Position numbers and translations under genes: made by a program. DNA of 37,895 nucleotides from Polaromonas sp. GTDB taxonomy: Bacteria > Pseudomonadota > Gammaproteobacteria > Burkholderiales > Burkholderiaceae_C. The stretch lies in contig JAQGNK010000167.1 of NCBI GenBank assembly GCA_028291905.1, positions 1 to 37,895 of the forward strand, written 5' to 3'. Shown here one piece after another: positions 26,205-35,358 of this stretch (positions are counted from its first letter, which is position 1; every line of letters starts with the position of its first letter). Under the pieces are notes generated by a model that was not told the DNA's origin, searched no databases, and worked only from the letters and a program-made list of their open reading frames with translations.

Positions 26205-27154
26205 CGGTCGATGCCGACGTGGTGGCCCAGGCCACCCAGACGATCAAAGCCGGCTCCAAGAGTTTCGCGGTGGCGGCGCGGCTGTTCGACGAGGCCACCC
26301 GCCAGAGCGCGGTGATGCTCTACGCCTGGTGCCGCCATTGCGACGATGTGGTCGATGGCCAGCAGCTCGGCCACGGCCAGCTGGTGGGCGACCGCAGCGG
26401 CGGCCTGGCCCGGCTGGCGGCGCTGGAGCAGGCCACGCGGCGGGCCTGCGCCGGTCAGCCGGGCGGCGATCCGCTAGTGCCGGCGGACCCGGTGTTCGCC
26501 GGCTTGGGGGAAGTGGTGCGCCGCCACGCCATTCCCGAGCGCTACCTGCTGGAGCATCTGGCCGGCTTTCGCATGGATGTCGAGGGCCGGCACTACGCCA
26601 GCCTGGACGACACGCTGGCTTACTGCTGGCGCGTGGCCGGCGTGGTCGGCGTGATGATGGCGATGGTCATGGGCACCCGGCAGCCGGCCACGCTGGACCG
26701 TGCCGCTGACCTGGGGATGGCCTTTCAGCTGACCAACATCGCCCGGGATGTGGTGGAAGACGCCGGCATCGGCCGCATCTACCTGCCGGCCGACTGGCTG
26801 CGGGAGGAAGGACTCACCGGCCTGGCCGATGTGCTGGATTCGCGGCATCGCCCGGCCCTCGGGCGCGTCGCGGCGCGGCTGGTGGATGCGGCCGATCCGT
26901 ATTACCGCTCGGCCGTGGCCGGCATCGGCGAGCTGCCGCTGCGCTCGGCCTGGTCGATTGCCACGGCGCGCGGTGTCTATCGGGACATCGGGCGCAAGGT
27001 CAAGGTTCATGGCGCCCATGCCTGGGACAGTCGCCTCTCGACCAGCCGCATGGGCAAGCTCTGGTTCCTGGCACGCGGCGCGGCGGTGGCCGTGGCGGCG
27101 CATGGGCTCAAGCCGCTGCCGCGGGCTGACAAGCTGTGGCAGCGCCCGCTGTGA
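26201..27154 (+). CDS. crtB: Phytoene synthase
   Basis: SKSFAVAARLFDEATRQSAVMLYAWCRHCDDVVDGQ; GMAFQLTNIARDVVEDAGIGRIYLPADWL; overlaps crtI stop. Confidence 0.96.
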   Translation: MTVDADVVAQATQTIKAGSKSFAVAARLFDEATRQSAVMLYAWCRHCDDVVDGQQLGHGQLVGDRSGGLARLAALEQATRRACAGQPGGDPLVPADPVFAGLGEVVRRHAIPERYLLEHLAGFRMDVEGRHYASLDDTLAYCWRVAGVVGVMMAMVMGTRQPATLDRAADLGMAFQLTNIARDVVEDAGIGRIYLPADWLREEGLTGLADVLDSRHRPALGRVAARLVDAADPYYRSAVAGIGELPLRSAWSIATARGVYRDIGRKVKVHGAHAWDSRLSTSRMGKLWFLARGAAVAVAAHGLKPLPRADKLWQRPL

Positions 27155-27160
27155 AGCAGC

Positions 27161-27182
27161 ATGCCGTGCTTGGCATTTTTTT
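27161..27182 (+). terminator. Short rho-independent terminator after crtB
   Basis: ATGCC-gtgctt-GGCAT followed by a T run. Confidence 0.5.
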
Positions 27183-27429
27183 GCGCGCTGCAGAAACCGC
27201 CGTATCGACAGCGAAACTTAAACAGGCCGCATCCAATGACCTGAGCCTGATCATTTGATTTTTATGCATCAAACAGGCTTGCAGCGCAGGCAACGCTTGC
27301 GCGGACAGCTACGAATTAAATAGCATTCACCCTGGCTTGCAACAGCGACGGCGCGGCCCTCAATTTGCTACTGAATCAATAGCTGCTTGCGCAGGCAGTC
27401 CATGCGCTGGAGGCATTTTTCGGGGATTG

Positions 27430-27864
27430 CTAAATAGGTATTGAGATATCGTCATCCCACAGCCGGGGGCAGACGATGGTGGAGGTTTGCGCGGCCAGCT
27501 CGCAGCGCAGGCAGCGCTGAAAGATAAAAAGGAGCGAGTCGCGCAGGTTGTTTACGCTCTTGGAGTAGCAGTGCGTTTTGCGCCGCAGCCGGGCCAGGTG
27601 GCAGCGCAGCCGGTTGTTCATGCTTTCAATCGTGTGGGTGTGCGCCTTGCCGATGAGGTGCCGGTCTTGGCCGAAGATGGCGCTGTAGGAGCGGTGCCCG
27701 TCGGTGGCGTAAGTGATTGCGTCGCCGCGAGGAACCTGCGCAGCCAGCGCTCGGGCTGCCGGGGTGTCGCGATCACCCAGCGCCCAGCCGAGAACTCGCT
27801 GGGTAGCGCGATCAGCAGCCCACCAGTGCCAGACAGGGCTTTTTTTTCGCTCACGTAGCTCCAC
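27430..27864 (-). CDS. IS1-family InsB-like ORF (transframe partner)
   Basis: WHWWAADRATQRVLGWALGDRD, YATDGHRSY, HTHTIESMNNRLRCHLARLRRKTHCYSKS. Confidence 0.9.
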   Translation of the reverse strand: MELRERKKSPVWHWWAADRATQRVLGWALGDRDTPAARALAAQVPRGDAITYATDGHRSYSAIFGQDRHLIGKAHTHTIESMNNRLRCHLARLRRKTHCYSKSVNNLRDSLLFIFQRCLRCELAAQTSTIVCPRLWDDDISIPI

Positions 27865-28175
27865 AGCTCGTCGGCCTCGACAAACTCGATCTCGCTCGCC
27901 TCGATGCGCGCCAGCGCCTTGCCGGCGACCTCCTCGCGGACCCAGTTCATCACGGCGTTGTGGCTCACGCCCACCAGGCGCTCGGTCGCGCGCAGCCCCA
28001 CGCCTTCGGCGTAGTGCGCCAAGGCGCTTTGCTTGAGTGCTTCGGGCACGAGCCGGCGGTCCACCTCGCCAAACGTGACGCCGCAGCTTTTACACCGGTA
28101 GCGCTGGTGCCCGTGGCGGCTGCGCCCGTTTTTGACCCATTGCTCGCTTGCGCAGGCAGTGCATTGGATTGACAT
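27618..28175 (-). CDS. IS1-family InsA-like ORF
   Basis: MSIQCTACASEQWVKNGRSRHGHQRYRCKSCGVTF zinc finger, HTH region; A8 slippery run at 27840-27847. Confidence 0.88.
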   Translation of the reverse strand: MSIQCTACASEQWVKNGRSRHGHQRYRCKSCGVTFGEVDRRLVPEALKQSALAHYAEGVGLRATERLVGVSHNAVMNWVREEVAGKALARIEASEIEFVEADELWSYVSEKKALSGTGGLLIALPSEFSAGRWVIATPRQPERWLRRFLAATQSLTPPTGTAPTAPSSAKTGTSSARRTPTRLKA

Positions 28176-28291
28176 GGCTGCATGTCATAAAGCAAAACTT
28201 AATGAAATTCAATACCTATTTAGCAATCCCATTTTTCATACTCAATCTCGTAAATTTTCCACTCCCGTGTTTTCCCTTCCCGACGGCTACC

Positions 28292-28515
28292 ACATGCACA
28301 CATTTTGTCGTGTCCGGTTTTGCGCTTCCCCGCTGGGGAAGGCGGGGATGGGGGTTTCACCAACTGCGTTTTCCGCCGGTTTTCTGGCAGCCGGAACGCC
28401 TCAAGTCAGCATGAAAATCCCGCTTTTGGGAGTTGACGACCGCCGGCCTCATCCCGGCCTTTCCCAGCGGGGAAGGGGCCGGCAGCAGCGCGCCCTGAAA
28501 AGATACGTGCATACG
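28292..28515. repeat. Family-1 MITE-like repeat, copy B
   Basis: cttccccgctggggaaggcggggatggggg ... inverted cctcatcccggcctttcccagcggggaagg, flanked by inverted catgcacacatttt / aaaagatacgtgcat. Confidence 0.75.
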
Positions 28516-28630
28516 CTGGCCCCCGCTGGGGGAAGGAGCAAAGCGGGTTCGGGCGCCATGGTGCTTTTAGTAATTACGATGAATCAGGTAAAAAATCCTG
28601 AGTAGCTACTTGCCCCGGACAATAAAACCC

Positions 28631-28702
28631 GTCATTCCGCGAAGGCGCGAATCCAGCGCCACATGCCCAATACCGGCTGGACTCCCGCCTTCGCGGAATG
28701 AC
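28631..28702. repeat. Inverted REP pair (BIME-like)
   Basis: gtcattccgcgaaggcgcgaatccag ... ctggactcccgccttcgcggaatgac. Confidence 0.85.
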
Positions 28703-28787
28703 GCGGGGCACTGCCTATCTGAGCCACGTAGCCAATCAGGTAAAAATGGCTTTAGCGCAGACACTGCCTGCGCAGGCAGCTATTGAA

Positions 28788-28833
28788 AAAATAGCAAAAA
28801 ATCAGCCAGGCGGCAGTTTTCCGTCAGGCTGAT
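28788..28833 (-). terminator. Rho-independent terminator overlapping the crtZ stop
   Basis: Minus strand ATCAGCCTGACGGAAAACTGCCGCCTGGCTGATTTTTTGCTATTTTTT. Confidence 0.7.
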
Positions 28834-29324
28834 TCCGCCCTGGCCGGCGGCTTCGCGCCGCGCCGGGCCTGCAGCTGGCGCTTCAGCGCGGCGGGCGAGG
28901 GCGCCCACAGAAAACCGAACGAGACGCAGCCGTGCGGCCCGTGCACCGCATGGTGCAGCCGGTGCGCCTGGTACAGGCGCTTGAGGTAGCCGGTGCGCGG
29001 CACCCAGCGCAGCGGCCAGCGCTGGTGCACCAGGCCGTCGTGCGCCACGAAGTACAGCAGGCCGTACAGCGTCATGCCGGCGCCGATCCACTGCAGCGGC
29101 CACAGGCCTCTGGTGCCCAGGGCGATCAGGGCAATCGCCACGCCGGCAAACACCGCCGCATACCAGTCGTTGCGCTCGAACCACCCGCTGCGCGCCTCAT
29201 GGTGCGACCGGTGCCAGCCCCAGCCCCAGCCGTGCATCACGTATTTGTGCGCCGCCCAGGCGAACACCTCCATGCCCGCCACGGTGGCGAAAACGATCAG
29301 CGCATTGAGCAGAGCCGTGGGCAT
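28824..29324 (-). CDS. crtZ: Beta-carotene 3-hydroxylase
   Basis: Histidine boxes AAHKYVMHG, HRSHHE, VAHDGLVH, HRLHHAVHG. Confidence 0.94.
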   Translation of the reverse strand: MPTALLNALIVFATVAGMEVFAWAAHKYVMHGWGWGWHRSHHEARSGWFERNDWYAAVFAGVAIALIALGTRGLWPLQWIGAGMTLYGLLYFVAHDGLVHQRWPLRWVPRTGYLKRLYQAHRLHHAVHGPHGCVSFGFLWAPSPAALKRQLQARRGAKPPARAESA

Positions 29325-29337
29325 GGCCGGTGCACTC

Positions 29338-29835
29338 TCAGGCCGCCAGCGCCGCTTCGATGTCGCGGGCCAGGCCGGCCGGCTTGTCCAGCGGCGCATA
29401 GCGCTTGATGACCCGGCCGTCCTTGCCGACCAGGAACTTGGTGAAGTTCCATTTGATGGCCTTGCTGCCGAGCAGGCCGGGCGCCTCGGCCGTCAGCCAC
29501 TTGTACAGCGGATGCGCGGCCGGGCCGCTGACCTCGACCTTGGACATCATCGGAAAGCTCACGCCGTAGTTGACCTGGCAAAAGCTGGCGATCTCGCTGT
29601 CGGGGCCGGGGTCCTGTGCGCCGAACTGGTTGCACGGAAAGCCCAGCACCGCCAGCCCCTTGCCGGCATAGGCCTTGTGCAACTCCTCCAGCCCGCCGAA
29701 CTGGGGCGTGAAGCCGCAGGCGCTGGCGGTGTTGACGATCAGCATGACCTTGCCCTTGAAGGCCGACAGGTCAATGTCCTGGCCGTTGATCTGGCGGGCC
29801 TGGAAGTCGTAGATGCTGGCGGTGCTGGTGCTCAT
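29338..29835 (-). CDS. Glutathione peroxidase
   Basis: LIVNTASACGFTPQFGGLEELHKAY; GFPCNQFGAQDPG; KWNFTKFLVGKDGRVIKRYAP; Cys active site. Confidence 0.95.
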   Translation of the reverse strand: MSTSTASIYDFQARQINGQDIDLSAFKGKVMLIVNTASACGFTPQFGGLEELHKAYAGKGLAVLGFPCNQFGAQDPGPDSEIASFCQVNYGVSFPMMSKVEVSGPAAHPLYKWLTAEAPGLLGSKAIKWNFTKFLVGKDGRVIKRYAPLDKPAGLARDIEAALAA

Positions 29836-29890
29836 GAAAAACTCTCCTGACGGAAATATGGCGATGCGCGGCAAGTGATTTTGCACTCAT

Positions 29891-30802
29891 TCAGTCTTTT
29901 TTGGCCGCAGGCGCCAAAGCCGCCATGAGCGAGGCCAGCACGATCAGGCCGCCGCCCACCAGGATGCGCGGGCTGAACTGGGCCGCCTCCATCAGCGCCG
30001 ACGACACGCTGGCAAAGACGATCTCGGTCAGCATCACAATGGCCGTCGTGCCGGCCGCCAGCCGCGCCGCGCCATACTGCAGCGCCGCGTTGCTGGCCAT
30101 GAACGCCAGGCCCAGGCCGAGCAGCACCGGCAGGCCGCCGGGCTCAAGCGCCGGGGCGGGCACCACCTGCAGCGCCATGCCCAGCAGCCCGGCCAGCGCC
30201 GCCAGCAGGCCGCTGCCGCCGAACATGGCCAGCATGCGCGAGGCGCCGGGCGTGTGGCCGTATTTGCGCAGCAGGGAATTGGTCACCGCAAAGCTGAAAC
30301 CGCCGGCAATCGCCAGCCAGTCGGCGGCGCCCTGTGGCAGCGGCCAGGGCGAATCAGGGGTTTTCAGCACGATCAGCACGCCCGCCATGGCCAGCAGCAG
30401 CCGGGCCAGCGACGCCAGCGTCGGCTTTTCGTCCAGCACAGCCCAGGCCACCAGCACCGACCAGGCCGGCATCAGGTAGAACAGCAGCACCACCCGCACC
30501 ACATCGCCCAGGGTCACGGCCCAGTTGAAACCCACATTCGTCAGGCCCGCCGCCAGCCCCATCAGCCAGAGCTGCGGATGCGCGGCCAGGCCACGCCAGG
30601 CCTTGAAATGCAGGATCAGCAGCCCGGCGGCGATCATCAGGTAGATCAGCGCCGTGGCCCACAAGGGATGCAGGCCATGGCCCTGCAGCGCGCGAAACGG
30701 CCACCAGGAAACGCCCCAGACCAAGGCATTGAGCACCAGCGCCCCGGCCGCCAGCGCGGCCGTCGGCACCCTGGCGGCGCCAGTGGCCTGCAACCCTGCC
30801 AT
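29891..30802 (-). CDS. EamA/DMT-family transporter
   Basis: Ten-TM pattern, MAGLQATGAARVPTAALAAGALVLNALVWGVSWWPFRAL; TGATG-type overlap with lplT stop. Confidence 0.88.
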   Translation of the reverse strand: MAGLQATGAARVPTAALAAGALVLNALVWGVSWWPFRALQGHGLHPLWATALIYLMIAAGLLILHFKAWRGLAAHPQLWLMGLAAGLTNVGFNWAVTLGDVVRVVLLFYLMPAWSVLVAWAVLDEKPTLASLARLLLAMAGVLIVLKTPDSPWPLPQGAADWLAIAGGFSFAVTNSLLRKYGHTPGASRMLAMFGGSGLLAALAGLLGMALQVVPAPALEPGGLPVLLGLGLAFMASNAALQYGAARLAAGTTAIVMLTEIVFASVSSALMEAAQFSPRILVGGGLIVLASLMAALAPAAKKD

Positions 30803-32082
30803 CAGTGCGATTTGTCGCTGCGGGCGATGCTCATCAGGTGGTCGAGCTGCAGCTTGTACTTGACGGTGTTGCTCTGGTGCCAGCGCTGGATGATCCACAT
30901 GAAGCCGGCCACCACCACGCCAAAGGCGGTGATGGCGCCAAAGGCCGACATGCCCATGGCGGTGGACAGGCTGTAGCCCGCGCCCAGGCTCAGGATGCAG
31001 GCCTGCTCGTTGAAGTTCTGCACCGCTATCGAGCGGCCCGCGCCCATCAGGTTGTGGCCCCGGTGCTGCAGCAGCGCATTCATCGGCACCACCAGAAAGC
31101 CGCCCAGGCCGCCCAGCAGGATCAGGTAGGGCGCGGCGACCCAGACATTGCTGATGAAGTTCATCAGGATCACCAGCACGCCCATGGCAATGCCCAGCGG
31201 CATCACCTTGGTCGCCTGGTCCAGCCGCATCCGCATCGACGCCAGAATGGCGCCGACCGCCGTGCCAATCGCCACCACGCCGACCAGGCTGGAGGCCTGC
31301 GTGGTGCTGTAGCCCAGCGCCGCCGCGCTCCAGGCCAGCACGATGTAGCGCAGGTTGCCCGAGACGCCCCAGAACAGCGTGGTGGTCGCCAGCGAGATCT
31401 GGCCCAGCTTGTCGCGCCACAGCGCCGCGTTGCAGTTCCAGAAATCGGGCAGCAGCTCGAACTTGTTGCGCGGCATGGGCCGCATTTCAACCCCGGTGCT
31501 GGGGATGCGCAGGTTGAACCAGGCGCCAATGATGTAGAGCAGGATCAGCAGCGAGATCGCCGCTTCGGGCGGAGTGTCGATGCCGGTGGTGACGAGCGGC
31601 AGGTCAAACGCCAGCAGATGCTGGGAAATCGTATGGCCGACCAGCTGGCCGCCCAGCAGCACGCCCAGGATGATGGAGGAAATCGTGAGGCCCTCGATCC
31701 AGCCGTTGGCCTTGACCAATTGCGAGGCTGGCAGCAGCTCGGTCAGGATGCCGTACTTGGCCGGCGAATAAGCCGCCGCGCCCAGGCCCACGATGGCGTA
31801 GGCCAGCAGCGGATGCGAGCCGAACAGCATCATCAGGCAGCCCACCACCTTGATGGCGTTGCTGACGAACATGACATTGCCCTTGGGCCGGGCGTCGGCA
31901 TAGGCGCCGACGAAAGGCGCCAGGATCACGTAGAACAGGGCAAACATCGGCACCAGCGCCGCCGGCTGCCATTTCGGCGCGCCATTGGTCTTGAGCAGTT
32001 CCACGGCGGCTACAAATAGCGCGTTGTCAGCCAGCGAGCTGAAAAACTGGGCTGCCATGATGGTGTAAAAACCGCGCTTCAT
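30802..32082 (-). CDS. lplT: Lysophospholipid transporter (MFS)
   Basis: MKRGFYTIMAAQFFSSLADNALFVAAVELL; YSPAKYGILTELLPASQLVKANGWIEGLTI. Confidence 0.93.
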   Translation of the reverse strand: MKRGFYTIMAAQFFSSLADNALFVAAVELLKTNGAPKWQPAALVPMFALFYVILAPFVGAYADARPKGNVMFVSNAIKVVGCLMMLFGSHPLLAYAIVGLGAAAYSPAKYGILTELLPASQLVKANGWIEGLTISSIILGVLLGGQLVGHTISQHLLAFDLPLVTTGIDTPPEAAISLLILLYIIGAWFNLRIPSTGVEMRPMPRNKFELLPDFWNCNAALWRDKLGQISLATTTLFWGVSGNLRYIVLAWSAAALGYSTTQASSLVGVVAIGTAVGAILASMRMRLDQATKVMPLGIAMGVLVILMNFISNVWVAAPYLILLGGLGGFLVVPMNALLQHRGHNLMGAGRSIAVQNFNEQACILSLGAGYSLSTAMGMSAFGAITAFGVVVAGFMWIIQRWHQSNTVKYKLQLDHLMSIARSDKSH

Positions 32083-32284
32083 TGAACTGTATTGATCACC
32101 GTAAAAAAATGCACCGGCTGGCCCGATGGCTCAAGATAGAAGGTGAATGTCTCCAAAATATCGCCGTTTATAGCATGGGGCTCCCTTTTGAAATCCATGC
32201 GCCGCCCCAGGCTGTTTGTTAAGCTGATGGCGCCCGCCCAGCCAACCGGCCAACCCAACCGTTCACTCCAATTTCATTGCGCCC

Positions 32285-33385
32285 ATGCCACGCCCCATTC
32301 TTGCCACCGTTCACCCCACGGCGCTGAGCCACAACCTGGCGCGCGTGCGCGCCGCAGCGCCTGACGCCCGCGTCTGGGCCATCGTCAAGGCCAATGCCTA
32401 CGGCCACGGCATCGAGCGCGTCTTCGATGCGCTGCGCAGCGCCGACGGCTTTGCGCTGCTGGACCTGGCCGAGGCCCAGCGGCTGCGCGCGCTCGACTGG
32501 CGCGGCCCGATCCTGCTGTTGGAGGGCTGCTTCGAGGCACGCGATCTGGAGCTGTGCTCGCGCCTGGGCCTGTGGCACACCATCCACTGCAACGAGCAGA
32601 TCGAGCAGCTCGCCGCCCACAAGACGCAGCTGCCGCACCGGGTGTTCCTGAAGATGAACACCGGCATGAACCGGCTGGGCTTTGCGCCCGAGCGTTTTCG
32701 CGCCGCCTGGACGCGCCTCAATGCCCTGCCGCAGGTCGAGGAAATCTCGCTGATGCAGCACTTCCCCGACGCCGACGGCCCCAGGGGCATAGCCGCGCAG
32801 CTTGAGATATTCGACGCGGCGACGCACGACCTGCCGGGCGAGCGCACGCTCAGCAACAGCGCGGCCATCCTGCGCCACGGCGATGTGCTGGCGGGCCGCT
32901 CCGACTGGGTGCGGCCCGGCATCGTGCTCTACGGCAGCGCGCCCGACTTTCCGCTGCACGGCGCTGGAGACTGGGACTTGCAGCCGACGATGACGCTGGC
33001 GTCCCGGATCATCGGCTTGCAGCAGCTAAAGCCTGGCGACACGGTGGGTTACGGCTCCAGCTTTGCGGCCACGGAGCCGATGCGCATCGGCGTGGTCGCC
33101 TGCGGCTACGCCGACGGATATCCGCGCCACTGCGGCACCGGCACGCCGGTGCTGGTGAACGGGGTGCGCACGCGCATGGTGGGCCGGGTCAGCATGGACA
33201 TGATCACGGTCGATCTGACCCCGGTGCCCAAGGCCGGCATGGGCAGCGAGGTCACGCTCTGGGGCCGTGCCGCCGGCGGCGCCGTGCTGCCCATCGACGA
33301 GGTGGCGCAGGCCGCCGGCACGGTGGGCTACGAGCTGATGTGCGCGGTGGCGCCGCGCGTGCCGTTTGCCGCCATGGCCGAATGA
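32285..33385 (+). CDS. alr: Alanine racemase
   Basis: [20 protein letters not shown] motif; [33 protein letters not shown]. Confidence 0.96.
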   Translation: MPRPILATVHPTALSHNLARVRAAAPDARVWAIVKANAYGHGIERVFDALRSADGFALLDLAEAQRLRALDWRGPILLLEGCFEARDLELCSRLGLWHTIHCNEQIEQLAAHKTQLPHRVFLKMNTGMNRLGFAPERFRAAWTRLNALPQVEEISLMQHFPDADGPRGIAAQLEIFDAATHDLPGERTLSNSAAILRHGDVLAGRSDWVRPGIVLYGSAPDFPLHGAGDWDLQPTMTLASRIIGLQQLKPGDTVGYGSSFAATEPMRIGVVACGYADGYPRHCGTGTPVLVNGVRTRMVGRVSMDMITVDLTPVPKAGMGSEVTLWGRAAGGAVLPIDEVAQAAGTVGYELMCAVAPRVPFAAMAE

Positions 33386-33753
33386 ACCAGGCCGCCATCC
33401 CGGAGCTGCTGGCGATCTACGCCTTCGGCAGCCGCGTCCAGGGCACGGCCGGGGCCGACAGCGACCTTGACCTGGCGGTGCTGGTGGCCGGCTACGCCGA
33501 CCCGCTGGCGCTGTGGGCGCTGTCGGGCGAACTGGCCGACGCGGCGGGCTGCCCGGTCGATTTGCTCGACCTGCGGGCCGCGTCCACCGTGATGCAGCAC
33601 CAGGTCCTCACCACCGGCCAGCGCTGGTGGGCCGGGGATGCGCAGGCCGGCCTGTACGAGGCCACCATCCTGAGCGAGAAAACCACGCTTGATGCCGCCA
33701 GGGCCGGCTTGCTGGACGACATCCAAAAAAGGGGAAGCATTCATGGCAGATGA
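33382..33753 (+). CDS. mntA: MntA-type nucleotidyltransferase antitoxin (MNT)
   Basis: [22 protein letters not shown] (GSX10DXD); ATGA overlap with alr stop; followed by HepT-like gene. Confidence 0.88.
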   Translation: MNQAAIPELLAIYAFGSRVQGTAGADSDLDLAVLVAGYADPLALWALSGELADAAGCPVDLLDLRAASTVMQHQVLTTGQRWWAGDAQAGLYEATILSEKTTLDAARAGLLDDIQKRGSIHGR

Positions 33754-34170
33754 GGTGCTGCTCAACAAGGCCGCCAGCATCGAGCGCTGCGTGCGGCGGG
33801 CGCGCGAGGAATATGGCCGCGACCTAGCCACCTTCGCCACCGATTTCACGCGCCAGGATGCCGCCATCCTGAATATCCAGCGCGCCTGCGAGGCCGCGCT
33901 GGACATGGGCCACAGCACCTGATTCGCCGGGAAAGGCTGGGACTGCCGCAAAGCGCCCGCGACGTGTTCGCGCTGCTGGCGCAGGCCGGCTGGATACCCG
34001 CGCCGCTGGCCGATGACCTCAAGCGCATGGTCGGCTTTCGCAATATCGCGGTGCATGATGACCAGAGCCTGCAGCTGCCCATCATGGTCGCCATCATTGA
34101 AAAGCACCTGGATGAATTCCTGGACTACAGCCAGGCCCTGCTGCTGCGGGATGCCACGCCAGCGGCTTGA
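33743..34170 (+). pseudogene. hepT: HepT-like HEPN toxin, frameshifted
   Basis: Frame 1 [24 protein letters not shown]...EAALDMGH|ST* continues in another frame as HLIRRERLGLPQSARDVFALLAQAGW...FRNIAVHDD (R-x4-H). Confidence 0.85.
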
Positions 34171-34172
34171 AT

Positions 34173-34228
34173 GCTACTGAATTCATAGCTATTTGCGCAG
34201 GAGCTGCCTGCGCCAAAGGCCTGTTTGA
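34173..34228 (+). repeat. Family-3 repeat copy immediately after hepT
   Basis: gctactgaattcatagctatttgcgcaggagctgcctgcgccaaaggcctgtttga. Confidence 0.85.
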
Positions 34229-34273
34229 TGTAAAAAATAACCATTCAGGTCGCTACGGCGTCTGAATCCGCTT

Positions 34274-34485
34274 TACCCCTTCCCCCGCTGGGGAAGGCGG
34301 GGATGGGGGCCTCCCCGACTCCGTTTCCCGTCAATTTCCTGGCAGCCGGAATGCCTCAAGCCAGCATGTAAAAAATCCCGCGTTTGGTAGTTGACGACCG
34401 TCAGCCCCCATCCCAGCCTTCCCCCCGCGGGGGAAGGAGCAAGAGCAGCACGCCCAGAAAAGATGTGTGCATACGGTAGCCAGAA
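34274..34485. repeat. Family-1 MITE-like repeat, copy C
   Basis: ccttcccccgctggggaaggcggggatgggggcc ... cagcccccatcccagccttccccccgcgggggaagg...agaaaagatgtgtgcatac; middle closely matches copy B. Confidence 0.8.
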
Positions 34486-34512
34486 AGGGAAGGAGCCATG
34501 CAAAAACAGAAC

Positions 34513-35358
34513 TCAGCCCTGCCCGAACCCGAACAGCCGCACCGGCGTGCGCCAAAAAATAGCGTCCCGCGTGTCCGCATCCGGCATGGCCTGCGCCAGC
34601 TGCTGCAGCAGGGCGCCGTAGTCCTGCCGGCTAGTCGCCCGCAAAAAAGGCCAGTCCGACGCCCAGACGCACTGGTCCGGGCCGAAGGCTTCCAGCAGGG
34701 CGCGGGTATGCGCCAGCGTGTCGGTGAACGGATAGCCGGTTTTTGAAAACTTGTAGAAGCCTGACAGCTTGACGGTGGTCCGGCCGTTGCCGGCCAGGCG
34801 CAGCAGGGCGGCAAAGCCCGGCGCCGAGATGCCGCCGTCAATCGCAGGCCGGCCGCAGTGGTCCACCAGCACCCGGGCGCCGCAACCCTCCAGCCGGGGC
34901 GCCAGCGCCGCCAGCTGGTCGTGCTCGACCTGCACCTGGGCGAACATGTCCAGCGCGGCCAGGCGTTCGAGCAACGGGCCGATGTCGGCGTAGTGATCAA
35001 GCCCGTGCAAGGCGAAGTTGAACGCGACGCCGACGATGCCCTGAGCCTTGAGTTCCTGCAGCTGGGGCAGCGGCGCATCGCTCGGCAGCACCGCAATGCC
35101 CTTGAACCGGCCCTGGCCCTGCGCAATCGCATCGAGCAGGCAGCGGTTGTCCATGCCGTAGCCCGAGTTGGGGCCGACCAGCAGGGCATGCCTGACGCCA
35201 TGGCTCTCCAGCACCTGCGCGAAGTACGCGGCCGACCCGGTTTCCTGGCCGGCCGGCCGGTAGGCTGTATCGGGCGCGTAGGCAAACCGCGCCGGGTCCA
35301 GCACATGGCAGTGGCAGTCCACCTTGGGCTGGGCGTAGATTTGGAAATCGGCCGCCAT
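34513..35358 (-). CDS. Amidohydrolase family (TIM-barrel, LigI/2-pyrone-4,6-dicarboxylate lactonase-like)
   Basis: VDCHCHVLDPARF; ARVLVDHCGRPAIDGG; VWASDWPFLRATSRQDYG. Confidence 0.85.
   Translation of the reverse strand: MAADFQIYAQPKVDCHCHVLDPARFAYAPDTAYRPAGQETGSAAYFAQVLESHGVRHALLVGPNSGYGMDNRCLLDAIAQGQGRFKGIAVLPSDAPLPQLQELKAQGIVGVAFNFALHGLDHYADIGPLLERLAALDMFAQVQVEHDQLAALAPRLEGCGARVLVDHCGRPAIDGGISAPGFAALLRLAGNGRTTVKLSGFYKFSKTGYPFTDTLAHTRALLEAFGPDQCVWASDWPFLRATSRQDYGALLQQLAQAMPDADTRDAIFWRTPVRLFGFGQG

Larger units (their letters stand above)
27423..28230 (-). mobile_element. IS1-family insertion sequence, 808 bp, between crtB and crtZ
   Basis: Perfect 22-bp inverted ends GGGATTGCTAAATAGGTATTGA / TCAATACCTATTTAGCAATCCC; flanks atttttcg / atttttca (7 of 8); InsA/InsB-type ORFs. 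Confidence 0.93.

Noticed and set aside
28292-28515. CRISPR-like repeat array
   Set aside because: Repeats are inverted and dispersed, not direct with regular spacers; no cas genes seen.
30803-31420. N-terminal 200 aa of the 509-aa ORF 29891..31420
   Set aside because: Out-of-frame overlap with lplT; the EamA protein starts at 30802 with a normal N-terminus.
30805-32019. 404-aa plus-strand ORF
   Set aside because: Antisense to lplT, no recognisable motifs.
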